Assembly: GCA_937922805.1 (NCBI GenBank)
Contig: CALAJV010000004.1
Span: 62,001-126,000, forward strand
Length of the DNA stretch: 64,000 nucleotides
Reading direction: 5' to 3'
Origin: an uncultured Acidimicrobiales bacterium
Lineage (GTDB): Bacteria; Actinomycetota; Acidimicrobiia; Acidimicrobiales; SZUA-35
This document shows, in pieces, positions 17,153 to 27,094 of the stretch (positions are counted from its first letter, which is position 1; each line of letters starts with the position of its first letter). A program made the position numbers and the translations under genes. The notes below the pieces were generated by a model. It was not told the DNA's origin. It worked only from the letters and a program-made list of their open reading frames with translations, and did no database searches.

Positions 17153-17656
17153 GTGTTGTCGTATCTACCTCCGTCGAGCTTGGCCGAAGCACGAGGCCAG
17201 GTTGAGATGCGGATCGAATTGTTCCGTAGCGGCAGCGACACTGATCGAGAAGGCTTCCAGCAGGCTGACTCCCAATCAGGCAAAACTGGCGTTGCCCGAC
17301 TTGGTAGTGGGTCCCCGGCTGAGGAGCTAGCCAAGATTGATGTTGACCAGGTTGGTTGTGTCGTCGCCGACTTCGTTCTCTGGCACCCGAAGTGGGAACC
17401 TCAGCACTTCGAACAGCTCAGTGAGATCCTTCGGCCTCAGGGACGAGTGGTTTTCTTGGAGCCAGTAGCCACCTATGGGTGGCGTCGTCGCCTACATCGC
17501 CGGATGCAAGCTAGATTTCGTAGAGACTTACGCTACGACTTCGAAAAAGACGTGCCGGCAGACCTTCGCCGCTCAGGTTTGATTCTTACCACCGTCGATC
17601 GGTTCGATTTGGCCCGCACGCAGAGCTACGCCTGGGGACAAGCCCAGCATTTCTAA
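17153..17656 (+). CDS. Methyltransferase-like protein, N-terminal SAM region missing or divergent
   Basis: The second half resembles the C-terminal part of class I SAM-dependent methyltransferases: FEQLSEILRPQGRVVFLEPV, then a charged Arg-rich stretch (GWRRRLHRRMQARFRRD), DLRRSGLILTTVDRFDL and a closing SYAWGQAQ. The N-terminal glycine-rich SAM-binding motif (GxGxG) is not seen, and the 167-residue length is short. It may be a shortened gene or a divergent family. The start is GTG at 17153 with no strong Shine-Dalgarno. It converges with the cyclophilin gene. Confidence 0.5.
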   Translation: MLSYLPPSSLAEARGQVEMRIELFRSGSDTDREGFQQADSQSGKTGVARLGSGSPAEELAKIDVDQVGCVVADFVLWHPKWEPQHFEQLSEILRPQGRVVFLEPVATYGWRRRLHRRMQARFRRDLRYDFEKDVPADLRRSGLILTTVDRFDLARTQSYAWGQAQHF

Positions 17657-17696
17657 ACTGCAATCGAAACCAGCTAATCGTTGCTGGATCTACGGA

Positions 17697-18575
17697 TTAG
17701 CTTTCGGTGATCGTGACCGACTCGATGACGATTTCTTCGGTCGGAGCGTCGGCCGGTGTGGTCGGAATGCCTTCGATGGACTCGACCACTTCCATGCCTT
17801 CAGTAACTTCACCAAACAACGAGTACTGAGGAGGAAGCGCTTCGCCTTGGGCGCCGGTCACGATGAAAAACTGCGAGCCCGTGCTTTTCGGTGCCGCCGT
17901 TTTAGCCATCGCTAGCGACCCAACTTTGTATTCGCCAGCCTCGGGAGGCTCTTCGTCGATCGCATAACCAGGACTACCAGTACCTGGGGCTGGTCCAACT
18001 GCGTCGCCGCCTTGGATCATGAAATCTTCGATTATCCGATGGAAGGGAGCGCCTTCGTAGTAGTGATACCGGCTGAGGAACACAAAGTTGTTCACTGTTG
18101 ACGGGGCCTTGTCGGCGAACAGATCGACCGCGATGTCGCCGAGGTTCGTCTCGATAACAGCAGAGTAGCTCTTGGTCGCATCGATACACATTGGTGGTTC
18201 AGCGTTGAAACTGGTGATGCGTTCCGACGAACCATCGTCGGCTGGGCACTCGGCTTCGCCGTCGATTGTTCCACCAGGCTCGGGCAACGAAACCGCAGAC
18301 TCCAGAACTGGTTCGCCAGTCGTGGTGGCAGTGGCCTCGTCGGCCAGTTCATCGGTTGTCTCGTCGACTATTTCTTGGTCGTCGGTGCCGGTAACTTCTG
18401 GGTTGTCGTCTCTTGTGGCGAACCAGAAAAGGGCTGCTCCGCCAAGAATGGCCAGAGCAATAATTGCTCCGGTATATATAACGCCCCGACGCTGATCGCT
18501 TTGCTCGGCCTTCTCTTGTCGCTCAAGCTTGGCTTGTCGGTTGGCGCGCTGTCGTTCTCTTTTATCTGTGGCCAC
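17697..18575 (-). CDS. Membrane-anchored cyclophilin-type peptidyl-prolyl isomerase
   Basis: Catalyses cis-trans isomerisation of prolyl bonds, probably outside the membrane. The 292 residues begin with a charged cytoplasmic region (MATDKRERQRANRQAKLER), then a transmembrane helix (VIYTGAIIALAILGGAALFWF), a Thr/Asp/Glu linker, and a cyclophilin domain from about residue 130: GDIAVDLFADKAPSTVNNFVFL, YYEGAPFHRIIEDFMIQGGD, SQFFIVTG and YSLFGEVTEGMEVV. FHRIIxxFMIQGGD contains the catalytic Arg. Start is GTG at 18575. This architecture is common in actinobacteria. Confidence 0.92.
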   Translation of the reverse strand: MATDKRERQRANRQAKLERQEKAEQSDQRRGVIYTGAIIALAILGGAALFWFATRDDNPEVTGTDDQEIVDETTDELADEATATTTGEPVLESAVSLPEPGGTIDGEAECPADDGSSERITSFNAEPPMCIDATKSYSAVIETNLGDIAVDLFADKAPSTVNNFVFLSRYHYYEGAPFHRIIEDFMIQGGDAVGPAPGTGSPGYAIDEEPPEAGEYKVGSLAMAKTAAPKSTGSQFFIVTGAQGEALPPQYSLFGEVTEGMEVVESIEGIPTTPADAPTEEIVIESVTITES

Positions 18576-18809
18576 GGCTCAATAAACTACCAACGATTGG
18601 GCAGAACTTGACGTCAATAGGGGCAACGAGCCCAAGATGTTAAGAATTTGGCGGCAACCACCGTGGTAACTACAGCGGTATGTCACAGCAGCATCTGGTG
18701 CCAGAATTTCTTGCTCGCCGAAACCTGGCCAGTAGCAGAATAAGCAACCGGCCAAGAAGTGATCGGAAACTCTCAGAATCTTGCGAGTTGTGCCGCTACC
18801 TTTAGAGGT

Positions 18810-20033
18810 ATGGCTCTTGTGGTCCAAAAATACGGAGGTACGTCGGTCGCCGATCCGGATCGGATGCGCGCTGTAGCCGATCATGTCGCAAGGTGTCGTC
18901 GTCGCGGCGACGACGTAACGCTTGTCGTCTCGGCTATGGGTAAAGAAACTGACGATCTGCTGCACCTGGCGTCGCAGGTTTCGAAGGCGCCGATGGGCCG
19001 AGAAATGGACATGCTTATTACAGCAGGTGAACGCAAAGCGATTGCGTTGGTGTCGATGGCCTTAGCCGAGCTTGGGGTGCCCGCTCACTCGTTCACCGGC
19101 AGCCAAGCTGGATTCTTAACCGACACCAATCACCGCAACGCCAAAATCCTTGAGATCAATCCGTATCGGGTAAAGGAGGCGTTGGCCAACGGGGTAGTTC
19201 CTGTGGTCGCTGGGTCACAAGGTGTTTCAACCGACAAAGACGTCACGTTTCTTGGACGAGGTGGCAGCGACACCACAGCGGTTGCGTTAGCCCACGCTCT
19301 TGAGGCCGATAGCTGCGAACTCTACACCGATGTGAGCGGCGTGTTTTCAGCCGACCCTCGAGTAGTACCGGCTGCCACCAAGATGGCGACGATCACGTTC
19401 GATGAGCTCTTGGAAATGACGGCTACCGGTTGTCCGAAACCGGCAATGCGTTCAGTTGAAGTAGCCCATAATTATCGAGTCCCGTTGCATATCAGATCGG
19501 CGTTTACCTGGGAGCCAGGAACGCTAGTCATCGAAGAGGAGCCTTCCGTGGAGCAACCAATAATCAGAGCGGTCACCCACGATCTTTCAGAATCAAAGAT
19601 CACCGTGCTTGATGTAGCCGACAAGCCTGGCGTATCGGCATCGCTGTTTCGAGCAATGGCCGATGCCAACATCAATGTTGACATGATCGTGCAAAACGTC
19701 TCCGAAGATGGCACGACCGACATCTCCTTCACTTGCCCAACCGAAGATTTGGAACGAGCCGAGCAGCTGCTAGGCGAGAGCGGTGGAACCATCCCCTCAA
19801 TCGGGGCTCGAACAATAACGAGTCGCCGGACTATCGGCCGGGTTGCGGTCGTGGGCGCCGGCATGAAGTCAAACCCCGGGGTGGCGGCCAAGATGTTCGA
19901 AACGTTGGCCGATGCCGGAATCAACATCGACATGATCTCGACGTCAGCCATCCGGGTGAGCTGTGTGGTGGCAGCTGAGCAAGCAGAAGAAGCGGTCCAG
20001 CGTTTACACACTGCGTTCGGACTCGACGGCTAG
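18810..20033 (+). CDS. lysC: Aspartokinase
   Basis: Phosphorylates aspartate, the first step to lysine, threonine, methionine and diaminopimelate. Seen: the N-terminal KYGGTSVADPDRM, STDKDVTFLGRGGSDTTAVALA, ELYTDVSGVFSADPR, then two ACT domains (ESKITVLDVADKPGVSASLF and GRVAVVGAGMKSNPGVAAKMF) that bind feedback inhibitors. The 407-residue length matches actinobacterial aspartokinase. The ATG at 18810 places KYGGTS near residue 7; the open frame upstream is not homologous. Aspartate-semialdehyde dehydrogenase follows 130 bp downstream on the same strand, so the next enzyme of the pathway is adjacent. Confidence 0.95.
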   Translation: MALVVQKYGGTSVADPDRMRAVADHVARCRRRGDDVTLVVSAMGKETDDLLHLASQVSKAPMGREMDMLITAGERKAIALVSMALAELGVPAHSFTGSQAGFLTDTNHRNAKILEINPYRVKEALANGVVPVVAGSQGVSTDKDVTFLGRGGSDTTAVALAHALEADSCELYTDVSGVFSADPRVVPAATKMATITFDELLEMTATGCPKPAMRSVEVAHNYRVPLHIRSAFTWEPGTLVIEEEPSVEQPIIRAVTHDLSESKITVLDVADKPGVSASLFRAMADANINVDMIVQNVSEDGTTDISFTCPTEDLERAEQLLGESGGTIPSIGARTITSRRTIGRVAVVGAGMKSNPGVAAKMFETLADAGINIDMISTSAIRVSCVVAAEQAEEAVQRLHTAFGLDG

Positions 20034-20091
20034 AGATTCGCCTAAATCTGGCAATTTCGGCTCGGTCCATCGAAAACACTGTGTCCGATGA

Positions 20092-21189
<1,098 letters not shown>

Positions 21190-21317
21190 CCAGCGGTGAG
21201 CCACGACGCCATCGGGCCTCGTTGGCTGCCCCAATTCGCTTGCTTTTCGAATTCACTTTCGCGTTGTTTGAGCCCCTTTCGGGGGATCCTATTGGTTGAG
21301 TTGGGCCAAAGTCGGAT

Positions 21318-21578
21318 CTACGGCGGGTTGGTGATATAACGAGCGGCCGCTTGCTCAAGTGAGACATCCATTTGGTTCGCCAAGGACGCAAGCCAGGCCA
21401 GCACGTCGCCAAACTCGTGAAGCTGTTCGTCTTTCGTCCCTTTGCGAACTGCTTGAGCCAACTCGCCGACCTCTTCGCACAGCCAAGCCACGGTAGCCGG
21501 AACGCCCCGCTCCCGATCCTTGGTTCCGTAGAGCTGTTCCATGAGTTCTTGAAAAGCGGCAATGTCCATCCGAGTCAC
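21318..21578 (-). CDS. MazG-like nucleotide pyrophosphohydrolase
   Basis: A small all-alpha NTP pyrophosphatase of the MazG type, hydrolysing (d)NTPs to monophosphates as house-cleaning. The 86-residue single-domain product carries the metal-binding ExxE...ExxD pattern in WLCEEVGELAQAVRKG and LHEFGDVLAWLASLANQ. Short single-domain MazG proteins are common. The gene lies convergent to asd; between them (21190-21317) I see only weak GC hairpins. Its start at 21578 overlaps open frame leading into the aquaporin gene on the other strand. Confidence 0.8.
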   Translation of the reverse strand: MTRMDIAAFQELMEQLYGTKDRERGVPATVAWLCEEVGELAQAVRKGTKDEQLHEFGDVLAWLASLANQMDVSLEQAAARYITNPP

Positions 21579-21651
21579 GGTAACAGCTCAGAACGTAGCG
21601 GTGAACGTTCGGATGAGCCAGGCTTGCTTCACCAGATATCCTGGCGGTGAT

Positions 21652-22410
21652 ATGGCAGCGAACCAGCCAAAGCGGCAACCGAATGAATGTACGGGCCCAA
21701 AGTCAGTTGAAGCGTCTGTGAGTGGGGACACGCTCAACGCAAATTCATTGACCGGCCAAGTGCTGGCCGAGTTTCTCGGCACCGCATTCTTGCTGATGGC
21801 TATCGTTGGGTCTGGGATCATGGCGACGTCGCTCACCGATGATGTTGGTCTGCAGCTGACGATGAACATTATGGCGACGGCAGCCAGCCTCGGCTGCTTG
21901 ATCCTGACCTTCATCTCGATTTCGGGCGCTCACTTCAACCCAGCGGTTTCACTCGTCGATGTGCTGCTCGGCAATTTGAAGCCGACCATCGCGGCAGCCT
22001 ATGTCTCGGCCCAGCTCGCCGGTGGGGTTGTTGGCGTGATTTTGGCCAACCTTATGTTTGATCTTGATGCCGTCAACTGGTCCACCAAGCAGCGATCAGG
22101 GCCCAACCAGTTGTTGGGTGAAGCAGTGGCAACGCTTGGGCTCCTCTTAGTCATCCACGGTGTTTCGAGCCGCCACAGCAAAGCCGCTACTGCGTTCTCT
22201 GTGGCTGCCTTTATTGCCGGGGCCTTTGCCTTCACGTCGAGCACAAGTTTCGCCAATCCAGCGGTCACCGTGGCCCGGACGCTGTCCGATTCGTTCGCCG
22301 GAATTGAACCGTCATCGGCTCCTGGATTTATCCTTGTTCAACTTGTTGTTGCGGTGTGTTCGGTCCCTCTAGTGCGACTGCTGTTTCCTGGCCACAACAC
22401 GCAGAGCTAG
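21652..22410 (+). CDS. MIP/aquaporin family channel
   Basis: A membrane channel for water or small neutral solutes. About six helices are visible, with both family half-helix motifs: HFNPAVS near residue 103 and FANPAVT near residue 205. The 252-residue length is usual. The N-terminal 30 residues are hydrophilic. Start ATG 21652 follows GGCGGTGAT; the open frame upstream is unlikely to be translated. The selectivity filter cannot be assigned confidently by eye, so water, glycerol and arsenite are all possible substrates. Confidence 0.88.
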   Translation: MAANQPKRQPNECTGPKSVEASVSGDTLNANSLTGQVLAEFLGTAFLLMAIVGSGIMATSLTDDVGLQLTMNIMATAASLGCLILTFISISGAHFNPAVSLVDVLLGNLKPTIAAAYVSAQLAGGVVGVILANLMFDLDAVNWSTKQRSGPNQLLGEAVATLGLLLVIHGVSSRHSKAATAFSVAAFIAGAFAFTSSTSFANPAVTVARTLSDSFAGIEPSSAPGFILVQLVVAVCSVPLVRLLFPGHNTQS

Positions 22411-22563
22411 TAGTCGTCGCCCGAAGAAACTGAGAGATTCGGTTGGGGTCCGATGCGCCCGTAGCCTCGAACGTCAATGCGAGCTCGATTGGGGTGTAGT
22501 AGCCGTTGGTTAAGAGTTCGTGTTGGGGTAGATCCGTCGCCTTACCTCTTCTACACTCTGCCG

Positions 22564-23076
22564 ATGGCAACTGTGGTACTTACAGCAATTGGAGACGATC
22601 AGTCGGGACTGGTCGATGCGTTGGCTCAAGTCATCGCTACTCACGGCGGTAGCTGGAAAGAAAGCCACATGGCTCATATGGCCGGCAAGTTCGCCGGCAT
22701 AGTGGTTGCCACTGTTCCTGACAGTCGGTCTGACGAACTGGTGGCGGCGTTGGGCCCGCTTGAAGATCAGGGCCTACTCGACATCACCGTCGAGGTAACG
22801 ATGGTGGAGCCGAGTGAGCCTGCGGTTCACTTCATTGTCGAGCTGCTTGGGCAGGATCGCACCGGCATCATTCGCGACCTCAGCCGAGTTCTAGCTGCGG
22901 CTCGAATAAATATTGTTGAGCTGCACACCGAGACTCGAAGCGCCCCAATGGCTGGCGGATTGTTGTTCGAGGCCAATGCCGAGCTCTCGGTTCCTCACGG
23001 CACGACGTTGGCTGAGGTCGACGCTGCTCTTGAGCAATTGGGTCACGAATTCGATATCACTGTGTCTGAAGTCTGA
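22564..23076 (+). CDS. Tandem ACT-domain protein, GcvR-like
   Basis: A 170-residue protein of two ACT domains (residues about 3-80 and 87-165). The blocks TAIGDDQSGLVDALAQVIATHGGSW and ELLGQDRTGIIRDLSRVLAAARINIVEL are those of GcvR, the accessory repressor of glycine cleavage genes in E. coli. In other bacteria such proteins sense amino acids without a known partner. A gcvH gene with a glycine riboswitch lies 3.6 kb downstream, which makes a link to glycine metabolism attractive but unproven. Start ATG 22564; the upstream open frame lacks homology. Confidence 0.75.
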   Translation: MATVVLTAIGDDQSGLVDALAQVIATHGGSWKESHMAHMAGKFAGIVVATVPDSRSDELVAALGPLEDQGLLDITVEVTMVEPSEPAVHFIVELLGQDRTGIIRDLSRVLAAARINIVELHTETRSAPMAGGLLFEANAELSVPHGTTLAEVDAALEQLGHEFDITVSEV

Positions 23077-23108
23077 TCGGGCTTGATTCTCGGGTTATAG
23101 TCTCGCCC

Positions 23109-23723
23109 ATGAACCGCAAAATTCTGTTCGCTTTTGGTGGTGTGGTCGGGCTAGCCGTTCTTGGCTTTCTCGCCTTTGGAGTATTTGGCATTCAGACCAA
23201 GTTCACCAATACCACAGTGGACGAGGCCGGCCCGGTGTTTGCGTCGGCTGGAGCGTCAGGTCTTCCGTCCGATGACGTTGATGAACAAACCGTTGACGAC
23301 ATGAACGAGTTCATGGCCGACAACGACATGCCGGCTGAAGTCTCGGTTGACGAAGGCATGCCTTCAATGCCGGAGCCAGAGATCATCACGTTAGTCTCGG
23401 GCTCGTTTGTTGATCGAAGCCACCCGGCAGTTGGAACGATCAACGTTCTTAGTGATGGCACGGAGCAGCGATTTCTTCGGTTCGAGAATGACTTTGCCAC
23501 CGACAACGGTCCCGATCTGAACGTATATCTATCCGCGGGCGCCACCGCTGACGGAGATGCCGGGTTGTTCGACGATGACTTCATCGACCTCGGCGATATG
23601 AAGGGCAATCAAGGGGCTCAAAACTACGAGATTCCGACTGATGTCGATCTAAGCGTCTACGACACCGTTGTGATCTGGTGTGTTCGTTTCGGTGTTGCCT
23701 TCGGCGCAGCCGATATTAGCTAG
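23109..23723 (+). CDS. Membrane-anchored DM13-domain protein
   Basis: The 204-residue protein has an N-terminal signal anchor (ILFAFGGVVGLAVLGFLAFGVFGI), an acidic linker, and a C-terminal DM13 domain: SGSFVDRSHPAVGTINVL, RFLRFENDFATDNGPDLNVYLS, FIDLGDMKGNQGAQNYEIP and YDTVVIWCVRFGVAFGAAD. DM13 has been proposed to be an extracellular redox domain with a conserved cysteine; that Cys is in IWCVRF. It may be co-transcribed with the ACT-domain gene 32 bp upstream, though the functions seem unrelated. Confidence 0.85.
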   Translation: MNRKILFAFGGVVGLAVLGFLAFGVFGIQTKFTNTTVDEAGPVFASAGASGLPSDDVDEQTVDDMNEFMADNDMPAEVSVDEGMPSMPEPEIITLVSGSFVDRSHPAVGTINVLSDGTEQRFLRFENDFATDNGPDLNVYLSAGATADGDAGLFDDDFIDLGDMKGNQGAQNYEIPTDVDLSVYDTVVIWCVRFGVAFGAADIS

Positions 23724-23735
23724 CCCGAGGCAACG

Positions 23736-24755
23736 CTACTCGACGGGGCGCTTCGACAGCATGTTGTCGTCAAGACGCATGTGTTCGGGCGCGGTTAGAA
23801 GCCACCCAAGCGCTCGGGTTAACACTGTTGCCGCTGGCCGGATTGCAAAAAGATCGGCTCCGGGCGGAAGTGGGAGTCGAAGCATCGATCGGGCCCAGTC
23901 AGGCAATAGCGTGACCGCGCCAGCACTAATAAGCGCGTAGGCACCGGCGGTGGCTACCGGCACCGGGGGTCGGAGTAAGAAACGTACGGTCTCTTTCGTT
24001 ATTTCGGTGTATTCACATTCGGCTCGGAACATCTCAATCGTTTCGTTCAGGGCCGCTCTTGTCTTTGGAACGTTTTCGGCCCCGAGCCGCTCGGCTACTT
24101 CCGCCATCTCATTCACGTAGCTGTCTTTTTCAGCGTCGGTCAGTTTGCCTTTGCCGAATCGTTCGAAGGCTCGGAGAAAACTATCGACTTCGGTGACATG
24201 GACCCACAGTAAAAGGTGTGGGTCGTTGGCAGAATAGGGGCGACCGTCGGGAGCAGTTCCTTGCACTCGATTGTGGACCTTGCGCACGATCGAGATCCAC
24301 TTTTCAGCAGTCGATGTCTTTCCGAACGTGGTGGCGCCGATGAACCGACCGGTTCGGTGTAGCCGACCCCACGGGTCGTTCCGATAATCAGAGTGTTGAG
24401 CTACCCCGGCCATGGCTAGCGGGTGAAGAGTTTGCAGCATCAGGGCTCGAAGGCCGCCGATTAGCATCGCCGAGTCAGAATGAACTCGCCACGCGCTGCT
24501 AGCCGGTCCGAACAAACCATGATCGTCTTGGTCGGCCATCTCCGACTGGTCGAGTTGCTCATCACCAGAAAGTGCTGTCCGTAGCATTGTCGCCCCTTGC
24601 AGACGAACGATTGCGATTGCTTCAGTTAGAACCATGGCGTTTGTTGTCGTTTTCTGTTGGATGAGCGCGAGGATTGTTTTTTGGCTGGTGGCCGCTCGCT
24701 CCCTCAGTGGCATTTCAGGGTGAGAATCGGTGAAGGTATAACAATAGATGGCCAA
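23736..24755 (-). CDS. Oxygenase MpaB/latex-clearing protein family (DUF2236)
   Basis: A member of the DUF2236 family, which contains haem-dependent MpaB oxygenases and rubber oxygenase Lcp. Seen: GPASSAWRVHSDSAMLIGGLRALMLQTLHPLAMAGVAQHS, the DPWGRLHRTGRFI block, VHNRVQG, DPHLLLWVHVTEVDSFLRAFERFG and ALGWLLTAPEHMRLDD. His residues in LHPLAMAGVAQH and LLWVHVT are the likely haem or catalytic histidines by family analogy. Start is uncertain: the first 60 residues of the 339 lack clear homology. Substrate unknown. Confidence 0.8.
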   Translation of the reverse strand: MAIYCYTFTDSHPEMPLRERAATSQKTILALIQQKTTTNAMVLTEAIAIVRLQGATMLRTALSGDEQLDQSEMADQDDHGLFGPASSAWRVHSDSAMLIGGLRALMLQTLHPLAMAGVAQHSDYRNDPWGRLHRTGRFIGATTFGKTSTAEKWISIVRKVHNRVQGTAPDGRPYSANDPHLLLWVHVTEVDSFLRAFERFGKGKLTDAEKDSYVNEMAEVAERLGAENVPKTRAALNETIEMFRAECEYTEITKETVRFLLRPPVPVATAGAYALISAGAVTLLPDWARSMLRLPLPPGADLFAIRPAATVLTRALGWLLTAPEHMRLDDNMLSKRPVE

Positions 24756-24854
24756 ACCTTTGAGCGACTGATCAAGGCTCGAAAACTGTGACGGCCGACG
24801 AAATACGCTGCAATTGCACCAAATCTTGAATCATGTCGACTACAGCTAGTAACG

Positions 24855-26210
24855 ATGAGCTCTCAAGAAATCCGAGACCTGGGCCGATGGGACCACGTGA
24901 GTGTTCGAAGATCGATCGGGTTGTTCATTGCGCTTGTAGTTGCCGCCTCGGTGGCTTCGACTCTGAGCCCGCCCGCGAGCGCCAACCCAGCGCAGCATCA
25001 GATCTTGTTCCCCGTCGCCCAAGAAGATATCGATGGGCTTCGCTGGAGTGATACCTGGGGTGCACCTCGAAGCGGAGGACGAAGCCATATCGGGGTTGAC
25101 CTGCTTGGCGAGAAGATGATGAAACTGATCGCAGTTCGGGATAGCACAGTGACTTGGGGGCGATTCGATAATGGGCGAGGTTCCATTGTTAAGTTGCGAG
25201 ATTCAGACGGGTGGGAATATCAGTACATTCATCTGAACAATGACACGCCTGGTACCGACAATGGGAGAGCAACCTGTGAACAGGTGCTGTCGGCCAAACT
25301 ATGCGGCGCCCGCGATGGGACTAGCCTGAAAAAGGGCACAACGGTTTTGGCTGGCGAACTCATCGGCTACCTGGGCGATAGCGGCAATGCCGAATGGACA
25401 ACTCCCCACCTTCACTTTGAGATCTACCAGCCCGATGGTCGGGCCGTAAACCCAACGCCTTACGTCGACGCCGCCATCGAACGCAATGACGTTGCGTCCG
25501 GAACGGAGTCTGGGGTCGACGTTGACTCTGGATCAGAGGATCTTGACCTCGAGAAGCACTCGCCGGAGGAACGAGACGCTGCTCGCACCGACCTCGAAGC
25601 CAATGTCGTCGACGGAGCCGAAAAGATCAGTGTCCGACTGAATGGTCGGACTGGAGCCGAAAGCGACGTTCGAGCCATCGCTGATTCGATCGAAGCCGAA
25701 GGCCTTGCCCAAGCAATTGCCGATGTGGCTGAAGCAAACCCTGCAGTGGCGATGATCGACCGGCTATACCTCACCTTTTTTCAACGCTTTCCCGATGAAG
25801 ACGGACTCAACTATTGGCTGAACCTCGTAGGTGAGGGAGCCAACCTGGAAGACGTTGCCGAATGGTTTGCCATGTCCGATGAATTTCAGAGAAGGTACCA
25901 AGGCCGAGACTTCGGGCAGTTTCTCGACAAACTCTATGTCGACGTTCTCAACCGAGAACCGGACACGAAGGGCAAAGTCTATTGGCTCGGTCAACTCGAA
26001 ACCGGTGCCGTTACCAGAGGTACGATCGTTGTCTACTTTACCGAGGGCGAAGAACTAGTGAGAGCACACCAGTATCGTACTGAGCTCACTGTCGCCCATA
26101 GAGCGCTAGGGCTACGTCGGCCTAGTGCTGATGAGGTTGAGCACTGGCGAGCCGAGCGAGAAGCTAAGGATTTGGTCGAAGCTTTAGCCGGGTGGCTGCA
26201 AACTTCGTGA
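24855..26210 (+). CDS. Secreted M23 metallopeptidase with DUF4214 domain
   Basis: A 451-residue exported protein. An N-terminal signal (IGLFIALVVAASVASTLSPPASA) leads into an M23/LytM peptidase domain at about residues 60-200. Zinc ligands are visible in GRSHIGVDLLG (H and D) and THLHFEIYQ-like TPHLHFEIYQ (HxH), so the site looks intact and it may cut peptidoglycan. After a charged linker, residues about 295-430 match DUF4214: YLTFFQRFPDEDGLNYWLN, LDKLYVDVLNREPDTKGKVYWLGQLETG. DUF4214 is found on secreted and surface proteins. A 7-bp hairpin TCGCTCA/TGAGCGA follows at 26216-26235. Confidence 0.88.
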   Translation: MSSQEIRDLGRWDHVSVRRSIGLFIALVVAASVASTLSPPASANPAQHQILFPVAQEDIDGLRWSDTWGAPRSGGRSHIGVDLLGEKMMKLIAVRDSTVTWGRFDNGRGSIVKLRDSDGWEYQYIHLNNDTPGTDNGRATCEQVLSAKLCGARDGTSLKKGTTVLAGELIGYLGDSGNAEWTTPHLHFEIYQPDGRAVNPTPYVDAAIERNDVASGTESGVDVDSGSEDLDLEKHSPEERDAARTDLEANVVDGAEKISVRLNGRTGAESDVRAIADSIEAEGLAQAIADVAEANPAVAMIDRLYLTFFQRFPDEDGLNYWLNLVGEGANLEDVAEWFAMSDEFQRRYQGRDFGQFLDKLYVDVLNREPDTKGKVYWLGQLETGAVTRGTIVVYFTEGEELVRAHQYRTELTVAHRALGLRRPSADEVEHWRAEREAKDLVEALAGWLQTS

Positions 26211-26365
26211 ATCAATCGCTCATCTGATTGAGCGAAACAGTAAACAACTAGTTGATTCGATTGTGTGAACCTATGCATTCGTTGGAATCAGTTTGTCGAT
26301 CCTGCTGTTAGGTGTTAGTACAGACGTGTGCTGTTAGGACGACACCAAACAACTAGGGAGCAGAC

Positions 26366-26527
26366 ATGAAAGATATGAAGATTGCTGGCGTAGGCCTTGG
26401 AGGAATTCTTACTCTCCTCGGAATCGTGTTGATCTGGCCTATCACCGGATGGAACTTTGTCGGCATCGTAATTTTGCTGATCGGCCTAATCGGCTTCGGC
26501 GGCTTTGCTAAAGGCAAGTGGTACTAG
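26366..26527 (+). CDS. Small two-helix membrane protein (53 aa)
   Basis: A short gene starting at the ATG at 26366, five bases after AGGGAG, and ending at a TAG. The product MKDMKIAGVGLGGILTLLGI continues into a second hydrophobic stretch, WNFVGIVILLIGLIGFGG, and ends KGKWY. Two membrane helices separated by a short PITGW turn are likely. The Shine-Dalgarno and codon pattern support translation. I do not recognise the family. A long hairpin follows about 55 bases after the stop. Confidence 0.7.
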   Translation: MKDMKIAGVGLGGILTLLGIVLIWPITGWNFVGIVILLIGLIGFGGFAKGKWY

Positions 26528-26580
26528 TTCCTCACGTTCGCCTCACGTAATGGTGAGTCGAGACGAATGAACTGATGGTT

Positions 26581-26622
26581 GGGCGTTCGTGCGCTCTGCA
26601 ACGTAAGGCGCACGAACGGCCC
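26581..26622. other. Long GC-rich hairpin between convergent genes
   Basis: GTTCGTGCGC and GCGCACGAAC pair perfectly around a 12-13 nt loop, extended by GGGC/GCCC with one bulged base. It lies between the small membrane protein gene and gcvH, which converge. There is no adjacent T-run on either strand, so it may terminate transcription poorly or protect a 3' end. Confidence 0.5.
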
Positions 26623-26674
26623 AGACGACGTACTGAATATCGGACCTTATATCAAAGCCAACTACTTGAGCTGA

Positions 26675-27079
26675 CTATGAGGACTCGATAAGAGCGCGAT
26701 ACGCGCTGGCGTCGAGAAGCTGTCCGATCTGCGTTTGATCTGTGATCTCAAGTTTGAACAGCCACCCTGATCCGTACGGATCAGAGTTAACGACGCTGGG
26801 GTCAGCCGCTAGAGCAGAATTGATTTCTGTTACCCGTCCATCGAGCGGGGCGATGATGTCCGACACCGACTTGGTTGATTCGATTTCACACACGGACTGA
26901 CCGGACGTGGCAGAATCGTCCATTTCTGGAAGCTCGACATACACGATGTCGCCCAGCGATGATTGAGCGAAGTCGGTGATGCCGATAGTGGCAACCATTC
27001 CCTCAACCCGGATCCACTCATGATCCGGGGAATAGTCGAGATCGTCGACAATCTGGCTATTTGGGGCATTTTCAGGCAC
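26675..27079 (-). CDS. gcvH: Glycine cleavage system H protein
   Basis: Carries the lipoyl arm that shuttles the aminomethyl group in glycine cleavage. Seen: DHEWIRVEGMVATIGITDFAQSSLGDIVYVELPE, the lipoylation lysine in CEIESTKSVSDI, then PLDGRVTEINSALAADPSVVNSDPYGSGWLFKLE. The 134-residue length is normal. Start is a GTG at 27079 preceded by AGGAG at six bases. The upstream leader is a tandem glycine riboswitch. No gcvT or gcvP is in the window, so gcvH is apparently transcribed alone here. Confidence 0.95.
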   Translation of the reverse strand: MPENAPNSQIVDDLDYSPDHEWIRVEGMVATIGITDFAQSSLGDIVYVELPEMDDSATSGQSVCEIESTKSVSDIIAPLDGRVTEINSALAADPSVVNSDPYGSGWLFKLEITDQTQIGQLLDASAYRALIESS

Positions 27080-27094
27080 AAGGTTCTCCTAGTT

